The position numbers and the translations under genes were made by a program. From Hydrogenoanaerobacterium saccharovorans (GTDB lineage: Bacteria > Bacillota > Clostridia > Oscillospirales > Ruminococcaceae): 64,000 bases of DNA. Below the pieces are notes generated by a model. It worked only from the letters and a program-made list of their open reading frames with translations, ran no database searches and had not been told where the DNA came from. The stretch covers positions 102,065 through 166,064 of the forward strand of contig NZ_JACSNR010000007.1 of assembly GCF_016901815.1 (NCBI RefSeq), read 5' to 3'. This document shows, piece after piece, positions 1-9,309 of the stretch (positions within the stretch are counted from its first letter, which is position 1; each line of letters begins with the position of its first letter).

Positions 1-318
1 GATCAGCGCCATCTGGAATTCGTACTCGAAATCCGACATGGCCCGCAGTCCCTTGACAATGGCAACAGCACCCTTGCTGCGTACATAATCCACCAGCAGC
101 CCCATATAGAGATCCACTTCCACATTGGGGATTCCCTCCACCGATTTGCGGATCAGTTCCACCCGCTCTTCCGGTGTAAAGCTGGTATTCTTTACAGGGT
201 TCACAACCACCAGCACAATTACCTTATCGAACAGCACCGATGCCCGGCGGATAATATCCAGATGTCCCATGGTGACCGGGTCAAAGCTGCCCGGACAAAT
301 TGCGATTCTCTCATTCAT
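1..318 (-). CDS. coaD: Phosphopantetheine adenylyltransferase (3' end outside window)
   Basis: CoaD transfers AMP from ATP to 4'-phosphopantetheine to make dephospho-CoA, the fourth step of CoA synthesis in the cytoplasm. About 106 of the usual ~160 residues are visible. The protein opens [19 protein letters not shown], which carries the nucleotidyltransferase PGSFDP-x3-GH motif, and the last visible part reads [16 protein letters not shown], the family hallmark. The C-terminal third lies beyond base 1. The start ATG at 318 overlaps the end of rsmD by 8 bases. The rsmD-coaD order is very common in Bacillota and suggests translational coupling. Confidence 0.95.
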   Translation of the reverse strand, partial: MNERIAICPGSFDPVTMGHLDIIRRASVLFDKVIVLVVVNPVKNTSFTPEERVELIRKSVEGIPNVEVDLYMGLLVDYVRSKGAVAIVKGLRAMSDFEYEFQMALI

Positions 319-859
319 CGGAATCCCTCCGACGGTATACCGTCAGCTTGCTCTTTCCATACCGGTATTCCCGATAAATCCCAAAGGGACCGGCCTGAGC
401 AGGCAGTTCTTCTTTCTTATCGGTTTCACAGACGATCACGCCCGATTCGGACATCTTCTCCGCCAGGAGCGGCAGCGCCTGATCGATCATGCCCTTGGCA
501 TAGGGCGGGTCAAGCAGGGCAATGTCAAAGGTCTCCCGGGTGCTCTGCAGAAAGGCCAGATAATCCATCGGCATCACCCGGGCATTGGCGCCCAGGCCGG
601 TGGAAGTGAGGTTCTGCCGCACCAGATCCTGGGAAGCCCGTGCCGAATCCACAAAGGTACAGAATCCGGCGCCCCGGCTCAGTGCTTCAATTCCAAGCTG
701 TCCCGAACCGGCGAACAGATCCAGCACCCGGGCGCCTTCCAGCTCAAACTGCAGAATGCTGAACAGCGCTTCCTTGGTGATTTCGGTGGTGGGACGCACA
801 TCATATCCATCAGGCGAACGCAGCTTTCTGCCGCGTGCAATTCCTGTAATTACTCTCAT
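311..859 (-). CDS. rsmD: 16S rRNA (guanine966-N2)-methyltransferase RsmD
   Basis: RsmD methylates G966 of 16S rRNA during small-subunit assembly. The 182-residue length and [13 protein letters not shown] start are typical. [20 protein letters not shown] is SAM-binding motif I, and LLDPPY is the catalytic (D/N)PPY motif. The reading frame stays open upstream to 973, but the ATG at 859 is preceded by GGAGGAAAG at a proper distance and matches the family start, so it is preferred. It is the first gene of the rsmD-coaD pair. Confidence 0.95.
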   Translation of the reverse strand: MRVITGIARGRKLRSPDGYDVRPTTEITKEALFSILQFELEGARVLDLFAGSGQLGIEALSRGAGFCTFVDSARASQDLVRQNLTSTGLGANARVMPMDYLAFLQSTRETFDIALLDPPYAKGMIDQALPLLAEKMSESGVIVCETDKKEELPAQAGPFGIYREYRYGKSKLTVYRRRDSDE

Positions 860-959
860 AAAGTTCTTTCCTCCGTCCTGTCGGAACGATACTGATTCAT
901 CATCTATTATGATGGTTTTGGCGGCTCTTGTCAATAGCCGTGCCGGACCCTTCCGACAT

Positions 960-2804
960 TCACTCCGGAGCACTTTCCGCCGGATGGAAATACCCGTACA
1001 CCGCTTCCGCGGCGGGACGGGTCATACCCGGAGCTGCCAGCAGATCCTCCTCGCTGGCGGCAGAGATGGCCTTCACTGTCTTGAAATGCCGGTACAGCGC
1101 CGCCGCACGGGTCTTGCCGATGCCGGGGATTCCGGTGAGAACCGATTCCAGACCGCTCTTGCGATGTTTGGACCGGGAATAGGTGATGGAAAACCGATGG
1201 ACTTCATCCTGAATGGCGGTCACCAGATTGAAGGCCCGCTTATGGGCGGAAATGGAGATCTCGCCGCCGTCACTGGCAATGGCCCGGGTACGGTGACGGT
1301 CATCCTTGACCATGCCATACATTGGGATTTTAAGCCCGAAGGCTTCCAGGATGGGCTGTACCGCATTCAGGTGCCCCTGTCCGCCGTCCAGCAGGATCAG
1401 GTCGGGCAGCCGTCCGAATCCGCGTCCGGTGTCCTTCTCCTGCTCATACCGTGCCAGACGCCGTCCGATTACCTCCTGCATGGAGGCGTAGTCATCGGTA
1501 CCCTCCACCGTCTTGATGGTGAACTTCTTGTAGGCGGACCGCAGCGGCTTGCCGTTTTCAAACACCACCATGCCCGCTACCTTGGTCGCCGCTCCGAAGT
1601 TGGAAATATCGTATGCCTCAATATAGGAGGGCGGCGTCTCCATGCCCAGGGTCTTTGCCAGCTCATCCAGCGCCGCAATCTCCCGCCCGGTCTTGTCTGT
1701 TTCGTGGGAGAGAGTCTGGGCACAGTTCTTCAGCGCCATCTCCACCAGCCGGGCCTGTTCACCGCGCTGTGGAATGTGAATGGTCACCTTGCGGCCCAGA
1801 CGGTCACTGAGCAGCCCTGCCAGCAGCTCCTGGTCCGCCACTTCCCCATCCACTGTTACCAGCGGCGGAATGCGGTCCGGCGTGGTGTAGTACTGGGCAA
1901 TGAACTCCCGGCGCATCTCGTCCAGCGCACCCGGCTCACCCAGCAGATAGTCCTGCTTGTCCACCAGCCGTCCGCCCCGGAAGATCAGCATCGAGCAGAC
2001 CGAGTTGTTATCGGTGGCCACAAAGCCCAGCACATCCTGGTTTTCCACCTTGGAGAAGATCACCTTCTGCTTGTCGCCGATCTTGCGGATGGCCATGATC
2101 CGGTCCCGGTACCGGGCTGCCTTCTCAAATTCCAGCTTTTCAGCGCACTCCTCCATTTTGCGGGTCAGCTCTTCGGTGAGGTCGCCGCCGTTGTGGATGT
2201 AGTTCTTGGCCTGGGCGATGATCTCCGCATACTCATTCTGGGGGACCTTCCCCTGACAAAGCCCCATACAGAGCTTCATGTGGTAATTCAGACAGGGGCG
2301 TCCCTTGCCGAACTCCGCCGGGAACTTCCGGCTGCAGGTGGGCAGCTGGAAGACCTTGTTCACCTCGTCCACTGTCTGGTTCACCACAAAGCCGGACATA
2401 TACGGCCCGATGTACTCGCTGCCGTCGTCCAGGTGGTTCTTGTCCGACACAATACGCGGGAAAGGTTCATTGGTGATCTTGATATAGCTGTATCCCTTAT
2501 CGTCCTTGAGCAGGATATTGTACTTGGGGTTGTGCAGCTTGATCAGGCTGCACTCCAGCACCAGCGCTTCAAATTCGCTGTCGGTGACGATGTAGTCAAA
2601 ATCCACTACATTCTGCACCATCTTGTAGACCTTGGGCAGATGATGATCGATGGCCCGGAAGTAGCTGGATACCCGGTTCTTGAGCTTCTTGGCCTTGCCC
2701 ACATAGATAACGGTATTGTTTTTATCCTTCATAATATAAACTCCCGGCTGCATGGGGAGCTTATGAACTTTTTCCTTGAGTGATTTCAGAATCTGTGCGT
2801 CCAA
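960..2804 (-). CDS. uvrC: Excinuclease ABC subunit C
   Basis: UvrC makes the two incisions flanking DNA damage in nucleotide excision repair, working with UvrA and UvrB. The ~614 residues contain, in order, a GIY-YIG nuclease domain (LPMQPGVYIMKD ... VIYVGKAKKLKNRV), a UvrB-binding UVR helix pair near residues 195-230 (KMEECAEKLEFEKAARYRD), the RNase H-like C-terminal nuclease (YIEAYDISNFG) and a terminal helix-hairpin-helix (LTGIPGIGKTRAAAL). The start is uncertain: GTG at 2816 overlaps the Shine-Dalgarno-like AGGGGGTG, so TTG at 2804 (MDAQILKSLKEK) has the better spacing. It appears to be transcribed alone. Confidence 0.93.
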   Translation of the reverse strand: MDAQILKSLKEKVHKLPMQPGVYIMKDKNNTVIYVGKAKKLKNRVSSYFRAIDHHLPKVYKMVQNVVDFDYIVTDSEFEALVLECSLIKLHNPKYNILLKDDKGYSYIKITNEPFPRIVSDKNHLDDGSEYIGPYMSGFVVNQTVDEVNKVFQLPTCSRKFPAEFGKGRPCLNYHMKLCMGLCQGKVPQNEYAEIIAQAKNYIHNGGDLTEELTRKMEECAEKLEFEKAARYRDRIMAIRKIGDKQKVIFSKVENQDVLGFVATDNNSVCSMLIFRGGRLVDKQDYLLGEPGALDEMRREFIAQYYTTPDRIPPLVTVDGEVADQELLAGLLSDRLGRKVTIHIPQRGEQARLVEMALKNCAQTLSHETDKTGREIAALDELAKTLGMETPPSYIEAYDISNFGAATKVAGMVVFENGKPLRSAYKKFTIKTVEGTDDYASMQEVIGRRLARYEQEKDTGRGFGRLPDLILLDGGQGHLNAVQPILEAFGLKIPMYGMVKDDRHRTRAIASDGGEISISAHKRAFNLVTAIQDEVHRFSITYSRSKHRKSGLESVLTGIPGIGKTRAAALYRHFKTVKAISAASEEDLLAAPGMTRPAAEAVYGYFHPAESAPE

Positions 2805-2879
2805 TAGGATCAACACCCCCTGATTTCAGATTTGTCTTTACATATTATAGTGTAAAAGCTCCGGGTTGAAAAGGGCTGA

Positions 2880-3718
2880 TCAGTCCTTTCCGGTAAAATG
2901 CCGGACCATCGCCCGGATCAGATCGTTCTCCTGATACTGCCGGTGCACCAGAAAACTGATGCCATACAGGTCAAACAGCGCCATGGGCACGATCTCGCAG
3001 TTCCGGTACTGCTCCGGGACATGTCCTCCCTCCGGCACAAAGGCTACGCTGCGGTCGTCCATGGGGTTCTCCCCCTCCTGGGGCAGATATAACTCCACCT
3101 GCATATCCGCCCGGCTGATGAGATGCACAACGGTGGAAAACGCCTGTTTATCCGTGCCGGTGAGCAGCAGCCGCTGACCGGAAAGATCCCTAAGACTGAG
3201 GGTGGAACGCTGACTGAGCGGATTATCCGGAGAAATCAATGCATAAATCCGATACGGAAGATCCCACCGCTCAAATCCGGCGATGCCTTCAGTGTGCCCG
3301 GGAAGCAGGAACGCACCGTCCAGTTCCCCGGACAGGAGCATCTGACGGAGCTCCACACTGTCCTGATAAGGCAGGGATAATGCGATTTTCGGGAACTGGG
3401 ACTGGAGTACAGAAATATCGTGGATCGTATAGCGATGCGCAGACGCTCTTTCCCGGCATATCGAGAACATTTCATGTCCGATTTAATTTGTTCAAAACTC
3501 AAAATTGCCTGTTTAGCATCTTTGATAAAATTTTCGCCCACTTTTGTTAAAATTACCGTATTGCCATTCCGCTCAAACAACCGCACTCCAAGCTCTTTTC
3601 CCAGCTTGATAATCTGCTGAGAAAGCGATGGCTGCATGATAAACAGCTCTTTTGCCGTCTGGGAAAAGCTATGGGTCTCGCTGATTTTCACTGCATAACG
3701 CAATTGATTATATTGTAT
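2880..3718 (-). pseudogene. LysR-family regulator, frameshifted and missing a normal start
   Basis: Two overlapping minus-strand frames make up one LysR protein. The 5' frame (from about 3718) encodes the winged helix-turn-helix (FSQTAKELFIMQPSLSQQI, then LGVRLFERNG). The 3' frame (stop at 2880) encodes an effector-binding domain (SQFPKIALSLPYQDSVELRQ). The frame changes near 3400-3440, just after LRIAI, and some inter-domain residues also seem lost. The natural start would be MQYNQLRYAVKIS, but the codon at 3716-3718 is ATA, although GGAAGGTGG lies just upstream. No normal start exists except a TTG that is too far from that site. It sits divergently beside a broken permease, so both appear to be decaying. 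Confidence 0.75.
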
Positions 3719-3885
3719 AAATCCACCTTCCGGTTTATCATCAGATTTACAATCATAGGCAAAACCTACAAGTCTATTATAATAAGATACTGGACATATT
3801 TTAAGAAGAATTCCATAATAAACATAACAGATTCCTCTATCATTGAAAGATTTTATACTATTTCTACAAACTATTTCTTCAGTGT

Positions 3886-4303
3886 GTGTTGTTCAAAATC
3901 TTCATCTCCAGCTGTATCCGAATGAGAGGCGGCCTGTATACTCAGTTCAGTATCCCCGTTGGTGAACGCTGGTCCGGTTACTACGGTATCATCTACATCG
4001 TCACCAAGATGACCCTGGCTATGTACTCGCTCTCCTTCGCACAGTACTTCATCGCACTGGTTCCCGGTGCTCCTGAAAAGGCTGTCGCCCTGGGCGTTGC
4101 AACCTTCTTCATCGGCCTGGCCTTCTTCGGCGTTGGTAACCAGAATCGTTATCCTGATCCAGGCTTCATTCATGATCAACTCGATCCGCTCGAATCCGAT
4201 GCTGCTCGTCTTCAACGCTCTGTTCCTTGTTATCGCGGTTGTTTACTCCGGTATCCGCTACAAGCAGGGTGTTCGCCCGACCGTTTCCTACGAGTTCACC
4301 TGA
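3886..4303 (+). pseudogene. Amino-acid permease (APC family) remnant
   Basis: The plus strand encodes pieces of a membrane transporter. The first piece, RGGLYTQFSIPVGERWSGYY followed by IIYIVTKMTLAMYSLSFAQY, resembles transmembrane helices 2-4 of APC-family permeases. Near 4140 the frame changes to one encoding LLVFNALFLVIAVVYSG and ending PTVSYEFT, which looks like the last helix. Only about 140 of ~450 residues remain, so the N-terminus and centre are deleted. Codon use is strongly biased to GCT/GTT/CTG/ATC, as in the highly expressed malY gene at 9915, which suggests the intact gene was well expressed. A terminator follows at 4358. Family assignment rests on these fragments only. Confidence 0.6.
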
Positions 4304-4357
4304 TATTCGATCGATTATGGTTTCCTGAAAAGGTGCGCATGCACCTCATGTAGACGC

Positions 4358-4387
4358 AAAAAGGACACACTTCGGTGTGTCCTTTTT
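4358..4387 (+). terminator. Rho-independent terminator
   Basis: AAAAAGGACACAC, loop TTCG, then GTGTGTCCTTTTT form a perfect stem with a T-run. It would end transcription of the decayed permease. Confidence 0.85.
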
Positions 4388-4680
4388 GTTTGCCTTTCTA
4401 TCCCCTGTCCCGGCGAGCACTTCTTCCATCCAGGCTAAAGCACCCCCTTCGGAACTGACCCCGGCCTGTTCTTCCTCCTGCCCGGACTGCAATGCTACTA
4501 CTGGGATTGCCTCTGGGCTATCCTCCCTGCCGCTGGTGCCTGCTGCGGACTGTCCTCCCCCATGCGGTCATCGCTCGCTGTGCCGCAAAGCCGGAGCTTC
4601 CCACAGGCGGCAAGTCCATCGCAGCAATCAAAGTCCGAGCAGGCTGTCCCTCCGGGAGCAGGCAGAAAAACCAGGCAATC

Positions 4681-4714
4681 AACAAGGCACCCGCTGTCCG
4701 GCGGATGCCTTGTT
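4681..4714. terminator. Hairpin, probable bidirectional terminator
   Basis: AACAAGGCA pairs with TGCCTTGTT around an inner CCGC/GCGG stem. T-rich sequence (TTGTTTTGTTTC) follows on the plus side. It lies just downstream of the ABC operon that ends at 4748 on the minus strand. The rest of 4391-4747 shows no credible gene; the short open frames there lack good start sites or family features. Confidence 0.5.
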
Positions 4715-4747
4715 TTGTTTCTTGGGAATTTCTTCTCACCTGCGGAA

Positions 4748-5539
4748 TTATTCCAGGTTCAGGCGGTTTTCCAGAATATAGCGCACAGCATAGAACAGTC
4801 CGACGCAGAGCAGCAGCGAAGTCAGCAGCTGAGGGAGCAGCTCATCGCCGGAGTAAGTGGCGGTGCCCAGACCAGGGAGAAATGCCGTCTGTGCGGTGGC
4901 AATGGCTGTGCGGAGCAAGGCATTGACAAACGCGGTGACCTCGCCGAGCACAGCTGTCATCACAACATAGGAGAACACAGCGATCACAGCTCTTCCCCGG
5001 TAGAACAGGTGTCCGATGCAGGCCGCGGTGTAGACCATCAGGATTCCGCATGCGGATTTGGACAGGGACAGCAGAATCAACTCCAGTCCCACGATCAGAC
5101 CATTCTGTCCGAACAGATCATAGAGGAAGAGAATGAACTCCTCCCAGAATGAGCGGAGCAGCAGGAAGAAAGAGGAGTCCGCTGCGATGATCAGCATGGA
5201 AATGGTACCCACCAGGAAGCCTGCCACCACAATCACCATGGCGGTGATCAGCTTGGAGAAGATATGTACAGTTGCGGATACCGGCAGGGTATGCATCAGG
5301 TAACCTTCCGGGCCCAGCATGGTCTTGGAAAAGCGCTGGATAATGGTAATGCAGGACATGACCATTACAGCGACAATCAGCGCGGCATAAACAAAGACGG
5401 TGATCCCTGTCAGTGAGCCGGAAAGATTGTAGAGATAGAACGGGCGCAGCAGAGAGGCAATGCCCAGCAGCGCGATATACAGGGTAATCAGTTCCCGGAA
5501 CGCCGCCCGGAACTCGTATTTCAGCAGTTTGATCAGCAT
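4748..5539 (-). CDS. ABC-2-type transporter membrane subunit
   Basis: A 263-residue integral membrane protein with about six hydrophobic segments (for example IVAVMVMSCITIIQ and AMVIVVAGFLVGTISMLII). No catalytic motif is present. It starts at ATG 5539, overlapping the end of the upstream ATPase gene by 7 bases, so the two are probably translated together as the permease and ATPase of one ABC-2 transporter. The substrate cannot be read from the sequence. The upstream GntR/YtrA-type regulator suggests induction by envelope stress or an antibiotic, as for the Bacillus subtilis ytr operon; that is inference. Confidence 0.85.
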   Translation of the reverse strand: MLIKLLKYEFRAAFRELITLYIALLGIASLLRPFYLYNLSGSLTGITVFVYAALIVAVMVMSCITIIQRFSKTMLGPEGYLMHTLPVSATVHIFSKLITAMVIVVAGFLVGTISMLIIAADSSFFLLLRSFWEEFILFLYDLFGQNGLIVGLELILLSLSKSACGILMVYTAACIGHLFYRGRAVIAVFSYVVMTAVLGEVTAFVNALLRTAIATAQTAFLPGLGTATYSGDELLPQLLTSLLLCVGLFYAVRYILENRLNLE

Positions 5540-6234
5540 CGGAACACCTCCCGGAACAATGCGTCCACGCTCTTGCCCTTCTCTTCCCGGATGTAATCCA
5601 CCGAAGCGGTCAGGGCGATATGACCCCGGTCGATGAAAATAACATCATCCAGCACCGGTTCCACATCAGCGATCAGATGGGTGGAGATCAGCACAGCGGC
5701 ATCGGGATTGTAGTTGCCGATAATGGTACGCAGGATATATTCCCGTGCTGCCGGGTCCACCCCTCCGATGGGCTCATCCAGCAGATACAGCTTCGCCTCC
5801 CGGCTCATTACCAGGATCAGCTGTACCTTTTCCTTGTTGCCCTTGGAGAGGTTTTTCAGCTTGTCGCCTGTGGAGATATTCAGATGGGTAAGCATTTCCA
5901 GCGCACGCTGCTCCCGGAAATCGCTGTAAAACTCGCTGAAGAACTCCACCAGGTCCCCGACCCGCATCCAGTTGTTGAGATACTCCTTATCCGGCAGATA
6001 GGATACAATCCGTTTGGTTTCGATCCCCGGACGGTACCCGTTGATCCGGATCTCGCCGGAAGTGGGCGCCAGCAGTCCGTTCGCCAGTTTGATGAGGGTG
6101 GTCTTGCCGCTGCCATTGGGTCCCAGAAGTCCTACGATCCGCCCGGAAAATACCTCCAGGTTCACATGGTCCAGCGCCATTTTGCCGCCGTAACTCTTAC
6201 TGAGATCCCTGCACTGCAGGATGATATTCTGCAT
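5533..6234 (-). CDS. ABC transporter ATP-binding protein (YtrB-like)
   Basis: The ATPase partner of the membrane subunit at 4748. Numbered from the upstream GTG at 6243, Walker A GPNGSGKTT is at residues 41-49. The signature region is NLSKGNKEK, a variant of LSGGQ that is usual in YtrB/CcmA-like exporters. Walker B is LYLLDEPIGGVDP and the H-loop is STHL. GTG 6243 sits inside the ribosome binding site, so ATG 6234 (MQNIILQC) is preferred: GGAAAGGAG ends 8 bases before it. The upstream gntR stop falls inside that site, indicating tight coupling in a gntR-ATPase-permease operon. Confidence 0.9.
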   Translation of the reverse strand: MQNIILQCRDLSKSYGGKMALDHVNLEVFSGRIVGLLGPNGSGKTTLIKLANGLLAPTSGEIRINGYRPGIETKRIVSYLPDKEYLNNWMRVGDLVEFFSEFYSDFREQRALEMLTHLNISTGDKLKNLSKGNKEKVQLILVMSREAKLYLLDEPIGGVDPAAREYILRTIIGNYNPDAAVLISTHLIADVEPVLDDVIFIDRGHIALTASVDYIREEKGKSVDALFREVFRC

Positions 6235-6239
6235 AATCC

Positions 6240-6617
6240 TCACTCCTTTCCGCTTGCCGGCAGACTGTATTCCTCTGCCAGCCGGAGGCTTTCTTCCCTT
6301 GTGTAGCCCAACCGGCCCATCTCCCGGTAAAAGGCTTCCAGTGTCTGCCGGGCCAGGTCCTGCCGGATACTTTCGATCCGGGCTGTATCCTCGGTGATTG
6401 TCTTGCCTTCGGTACCTCTGGATACAATCAGTCCGCTGCGTTCCATCTCATACATGGCCCGCTGCACTGTATTGGGGCTGATCCCCAGTTTTCCCGCCAG
6501 TTCCCGCACTGGCGGCACCCAGCTGCCCGGGGCCAGTGTCCCCGAGGCGATCTCACGCTCGAGCCGCTCGGTCAGCTGAAGATATATCGGCCGGTCATTG
6601 GTAAAAGTCCAGTTCAC
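6240..6617 (-). CDS. GntR-family regulator, YtrA subfamily
   Basis: A 125-residue DNA-binding regulator. The GntR winged helix occupies residues ~8-75 (PIYLQLTERLEREIASGTL, then LGISPNTVQRAMYEMERSGL). The short C-terminal helical tail, without a ligand-binding UTRA or FCD domain, is typical of YtrA. The start is GTG at 6617 behind GGAGGGAGG. It heads the ABC operon and probably represses it; no operator was identified with confidence. Confidence 0.9.
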   Translation of the reverse strand: MNWTFTNDRPIYLQLTERLEREIASGTLAPGSWVPPVRELAGKLGISPNTVQRAMYEMERSGLIVSRGTEGKTITEDTARIESIRQDLARQTLEAFYREMGRLGYTREESLRLAEEYSLPASGKE

Positions 6618-6718
6618 AGCCTCCCTCCTTTCGGTTTCACTTGTATCAATCGTTCAATACAATAATACAGCCCATTGATTTCCATGTCAAGGAAAAAACG
6701 GTAATTCTCCCCTTTGGG

Positions 6719-7276
6719 TCACTGACGCTTCTGGAACGCAAGGATAAACGGACAATCCGGGATATTGATCAGACGGTAATAGGTGGCGTCATATTTCCGG
6801 TCACTGAGCGACGATGCGAATTCCAGCAGCAGTTCGCCCTCCCGCTTGCCCTCAGGATGTCCGGGATAGACGACAACCACAACCGTTCCACCGACCTTGA
6901 CCCGCTCCAGCGCCTTGGATACCGCTGCCATGGTGGTTTCCGCCTTGGTGGTGACCACATGGTCAGAGGTGGGCAGGTATCCCAGATTGAACATGCCTGC
7001 ATCAAACTCCCCCGGGACATACCGGTCGAAGTTCTCATGGCTGTCCAGGATCAGCTGGACATTGGGGCGTCCGCCTGCCTCCTCCAGACGCTTCCGGGTG
7101 CGTTCCAGCGCCAGAGGCTGGATATCGAAGGCATAGACCTTCCCCTCCGGCACCAGATCCGAAAGATACAGGGTGTCGTGACCGCCGCCCATGGTAAAAT
7201 CGCAGATGATCCCATCCTTCGGGATCTCCTCATTCAGAAAGCTCTTGGCAACCTCGGTAATCGAGCGTGTTTTCAT
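6719..7276 (-). CDS. mnmM: tRNA mnm5s2U methyltransferase family protein (MnmM/YtqB)
   Basis: A 185-residue class I SAM methyltransferase. CDFTMGGGHDTLYLSDLV is the glycine-rich SAM loop, AFDIQPLALERT is motif II, and MFNLGYLPTSDH takes the place of an NPPY motif, the pattern of the YtqB family. In Gram-positive bacteria YtqB (MnmM) methylates wobble-uridine 34 of some tRNAs to give mnm5(s2)U; that role is taken from the family. The start ATG overlaps the stop of ytqA in an ATGA junction, so the two are cotranslated, as in Bacillus (ytqA-ytqB). Confidence 0.85.
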   Translation of the reverse strand: MKTRSITEVAKSFLNEEIPKDGIICDFTMGGGHDTLYLSDLVPEGKVYAFDIQPLALERTRKRLEEAGGRPNVQLILDSHENFDRYVPGEFDAGMFNLGYLPTSDHVVTTKAETTMAAVSKALERVKVGGTVVVVVYPGHPEGKREGELLLEFASSLSDRKYDATYYRLINIPDCPFILAFQKRQ

Positions 7277-8217
7277 TTGGTTTCCCTCCCTTTGCCCTGC
7301 CAGCTGTTCCGGCGGGCCATCTCCTTATCAATGGCATTCATCACCCGGCGCTTTTTCAGACTCCAGAGCGGCGCCAGCAGTGTTGCCTCCTCGCCGTCCC
7401 CGGTGATCCGTTCGATCACCACTTCCGGCGGCAGCAGTTCCAGCTGATCGCAGACAATGCCCACATATTCCTCCATCGAAAGCTCCCGCACCTTGCCCTC
7501 CAGGTACTCCTGTCCCATGACCGTCCCTTTTATAATATAGAGCAGGTGCAGTTTGACAGCGTCCACCGGCAGCTTCGCCACCCGGCGCACCGTTTCCAGC
7601 ATCATGGCACGATCCTCCCCGGGGAGTCCATCGATGAGATGGACGCACACCCGGATGCCCCGCTTCTTCAGCTCGGTGACCGCAGCGGTAAATTCCGCAT
7701 AGCTGTGACAGCGGTTGATCCGCTCCCCGGTGCTGTCAAAGGCGGACTGGAGCCCCAGCTCCACAGTGAGGTCGGTGCGGCGGGCGATCTCCTCCAGATA
7801 GTCCAGCACCTCCGGCGGCAGACAGTCCGCACGGGTGGCGATGCTCAGTCCCACTGTGCCGGGCAGTCCGATAAACGGCTCGAACTTCTCCCGGAGCACC
7901 TCCACCGGAGCATAGGTATTGGTATGCGCCTGGAAATACGGGATATACCGTGCCTCAGGCCACTTGCTCCGGCTGGCTTCGATCCCCGCCCGAAACTGCT
8001 CCATCAGGGGTGTGCCGGGCAGACCGGCATGCTCGCCGCTGCCCCGGGAGGAACAGTAGGTACATCCGCCCCGTCCCCGGCATCCATCGATATTCGGGCA
8101 GGTGAACCCCGCATCCAGCGGGACTTTCACCACCCGTCCCCCGTACCGGCGGCGGTTCTCATATTCCAGCGTGTGATAACGCTTGTTGGTATCACTGTAT
8201 TCAAACGGATTCTGCAT
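7273..8217 (-). CDS. ytqA: TIGR01212-family radical SAM protein (YtqA)
   Basis: A 314-residue radical SAM enzyme of the YtqA/YhcC group. The Fe-S cluster cysteines lie in FTCPNIDGCRGRGGCTYC. Downstream signatures include YFQAHTNTYAP and LGLQSA. The exact reaction is not established for the family; its fixed pairing with mnmM suggests a tRNA-modification role, which is inference. The frame is open to 8262, but ATG 8217 (MQNPFEYSDTNKRYHTLEYE) matches homologues and follows AAAGGGGA. It sits divergently from the LysR gene at 8361. Confidence 0.88.
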   Translation of the reverse strand: MQNPFEYSDTNKRYHTLEYENRRRYGGRVVKVPLDAGFTCPNIDGCRGRGGCTYCSSRGSGEHAGLPGTPLMEQFRAGIEASRSKWPEARYIPYFQAHTNTYAPVEVLREKFEPFIGLPGTVGLSIATRADCLPPEVLDYLEEIARRTDLTVELGLQSAFDSTGERINRCHSYAEFTAAVTELKKRGIRVCVHLIDGLPGEDRAMMLETVRRVAKLPVDAVKLHLLYIIKGTVMGQEYLEGKVRELSMEEYVGIVCDQLELLPPEVVIERITGDGEEATLLAPLWSLKKRRVMNAIDKEMARRNSWQGKGRETK

Positions 8218-8360
8218 CGCTTCGTCCCCTTTCCCATTCGGATAAAATGATACACGGTTCACGAAAAAATTACAATCCCTCCAGGGCCAGACAGTTGATT
8301 TCCCGGCAGCGAAAGGATATGATAAAAGTGACCGAATCTGTCCTGGGAGGGAGAAAACCG

Positions 8361-9272
8361 TTGAACATCAGTCTGGAATACTACAAGGTATTTTACAATG
8401 TGGCAAAGCTGGGGAGTATTTCAGCCGCAGCCAACAGTTTGTTTATCTCCCAGCCGGCGGTGAGCCAGGCCATCAAGCATCTGGAAACGGAGCTGGATGC
8501 CCGGCTGTTCAACCGTACTTCCAAGGGAGTCCGGCTGACCCCCGAGGGGGAAGCGCTCTATAACCTGATCAGCCAGGGCTATGATTATTTCCTGCGGGCT
8601 GAGAATATGTTCCGGGATATTCATGCGCTGCAGGCCGGTGAGATCCGCATCGGCGCCAGCGATATGACCCTGCAGTACTATCTGCTCCCCTATCTGGAGA
8701 GCTTCCATTCCAAGTATCCCAATGTGAAGATCCGGGTCACCAACGGCCCGACCCCTGAAACAGTCAAGGCGCTGCGTGCCGGGGAAATCGACTTTGGAAT
8801 CGTCACCACACCGGTCATCAGCGACAAATGGATGACTGTCACACCGGTGCGGAAAATCCAGGACTGCTTTGTTGCCGGAATCAAGTTCATCGGGCTCAAA
8901 GGCAAGACCCTCTCCCTGGCGGAGCTTGCCAAATACCCGCTGACCATGCTGGAGAAGAAAACCAGCAGCCGCCGCTATATCGACAATCTGTTCGTCCAGG
9001 AAGGGTGTGTGGTACAGCCGGAATTTGAGCTTGCCACCAGTGACCTCATCGTGCAGTTTGCCCTGCGCGGACTGGGAATCGGCTATGTGACCCAGGATTT
9101 CGCCCAGCCCTATCTGGACCGGGGACAGCTCTTCAAGCTGCAGCTGGCTGATCCCATTACACGCCGCAGCATGTGCCTGATCACGCCCACTCAGTTTCCC
9201 ATGCCGCTGGCAGCCAAACGCCTCATCGAAGAGGAACTCCGGGACGAGAAGGATTCGCACATCCATTTATAA
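8361..9272 (+). CDS. LysR-family transcriptional regulator
   Basis: A 303-residue regulator. The N-terminal winged helix reads ISAAANSLFISQPAVSQAI, followed by LDARLFNRTSKGVRLTPEG. A two-lobed periplasmic-binding-type effector domain follows (LRAGEIDFGIVTTP; ALRGLGIGYVTQDFA). The start is TTG at 8361 (MNISLEYYKVFYNVAKLGS), 8 bases after GGAGGGAG; the upstream ATG at 8247 has no good site and adds non-homologous residues. Its target is unknown; candidates are the adjacent small membrane protein and malY, or the divergent ytqA-mnmM pair. Confidence 0.9.
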   Translation: MNISLEYYKVFYNVAKLGSISAAANSLFISQPAVSQAIKHLETELDARLFNRTSKGVRLTPEGEALYNLISQGYDYFLRAENMFRDIHALQAGEIRIGASDMTLQYYLLPYLESFHSKYPNVKIRVTNGPTPETVKALRAGEIDFGIVTTPVISDKWMTVTPVRKIQDCFVAGIKFIGLKGKTLSLAELAKYPLTMLEKKTSSRRYIDNLFVQEGCVVQPEFELATSDLIVQFALRGLGIGYVTQDFAQPYLDRGQLFKLQLADPITRRSMCLITPTQFPMPLAAKRLIEEELRDEKDSHIHL

Positions 9273-9309
9273 CAGGACCCATTAACCAACAGAAAGGCTG
9301 GTATTTATT

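Noticed and set aside
585..2783. A long plus-strand open frame over uvrC
   Set aside because: Antisense to uvrC and rsmD, with no recognisable motif or start signal.
4518..4739. Minus-strand frame of 73 codons after the ABC operon
   Set aside because: No good ribosome binding site, covers a terminator hairpin and shows no family pattern.
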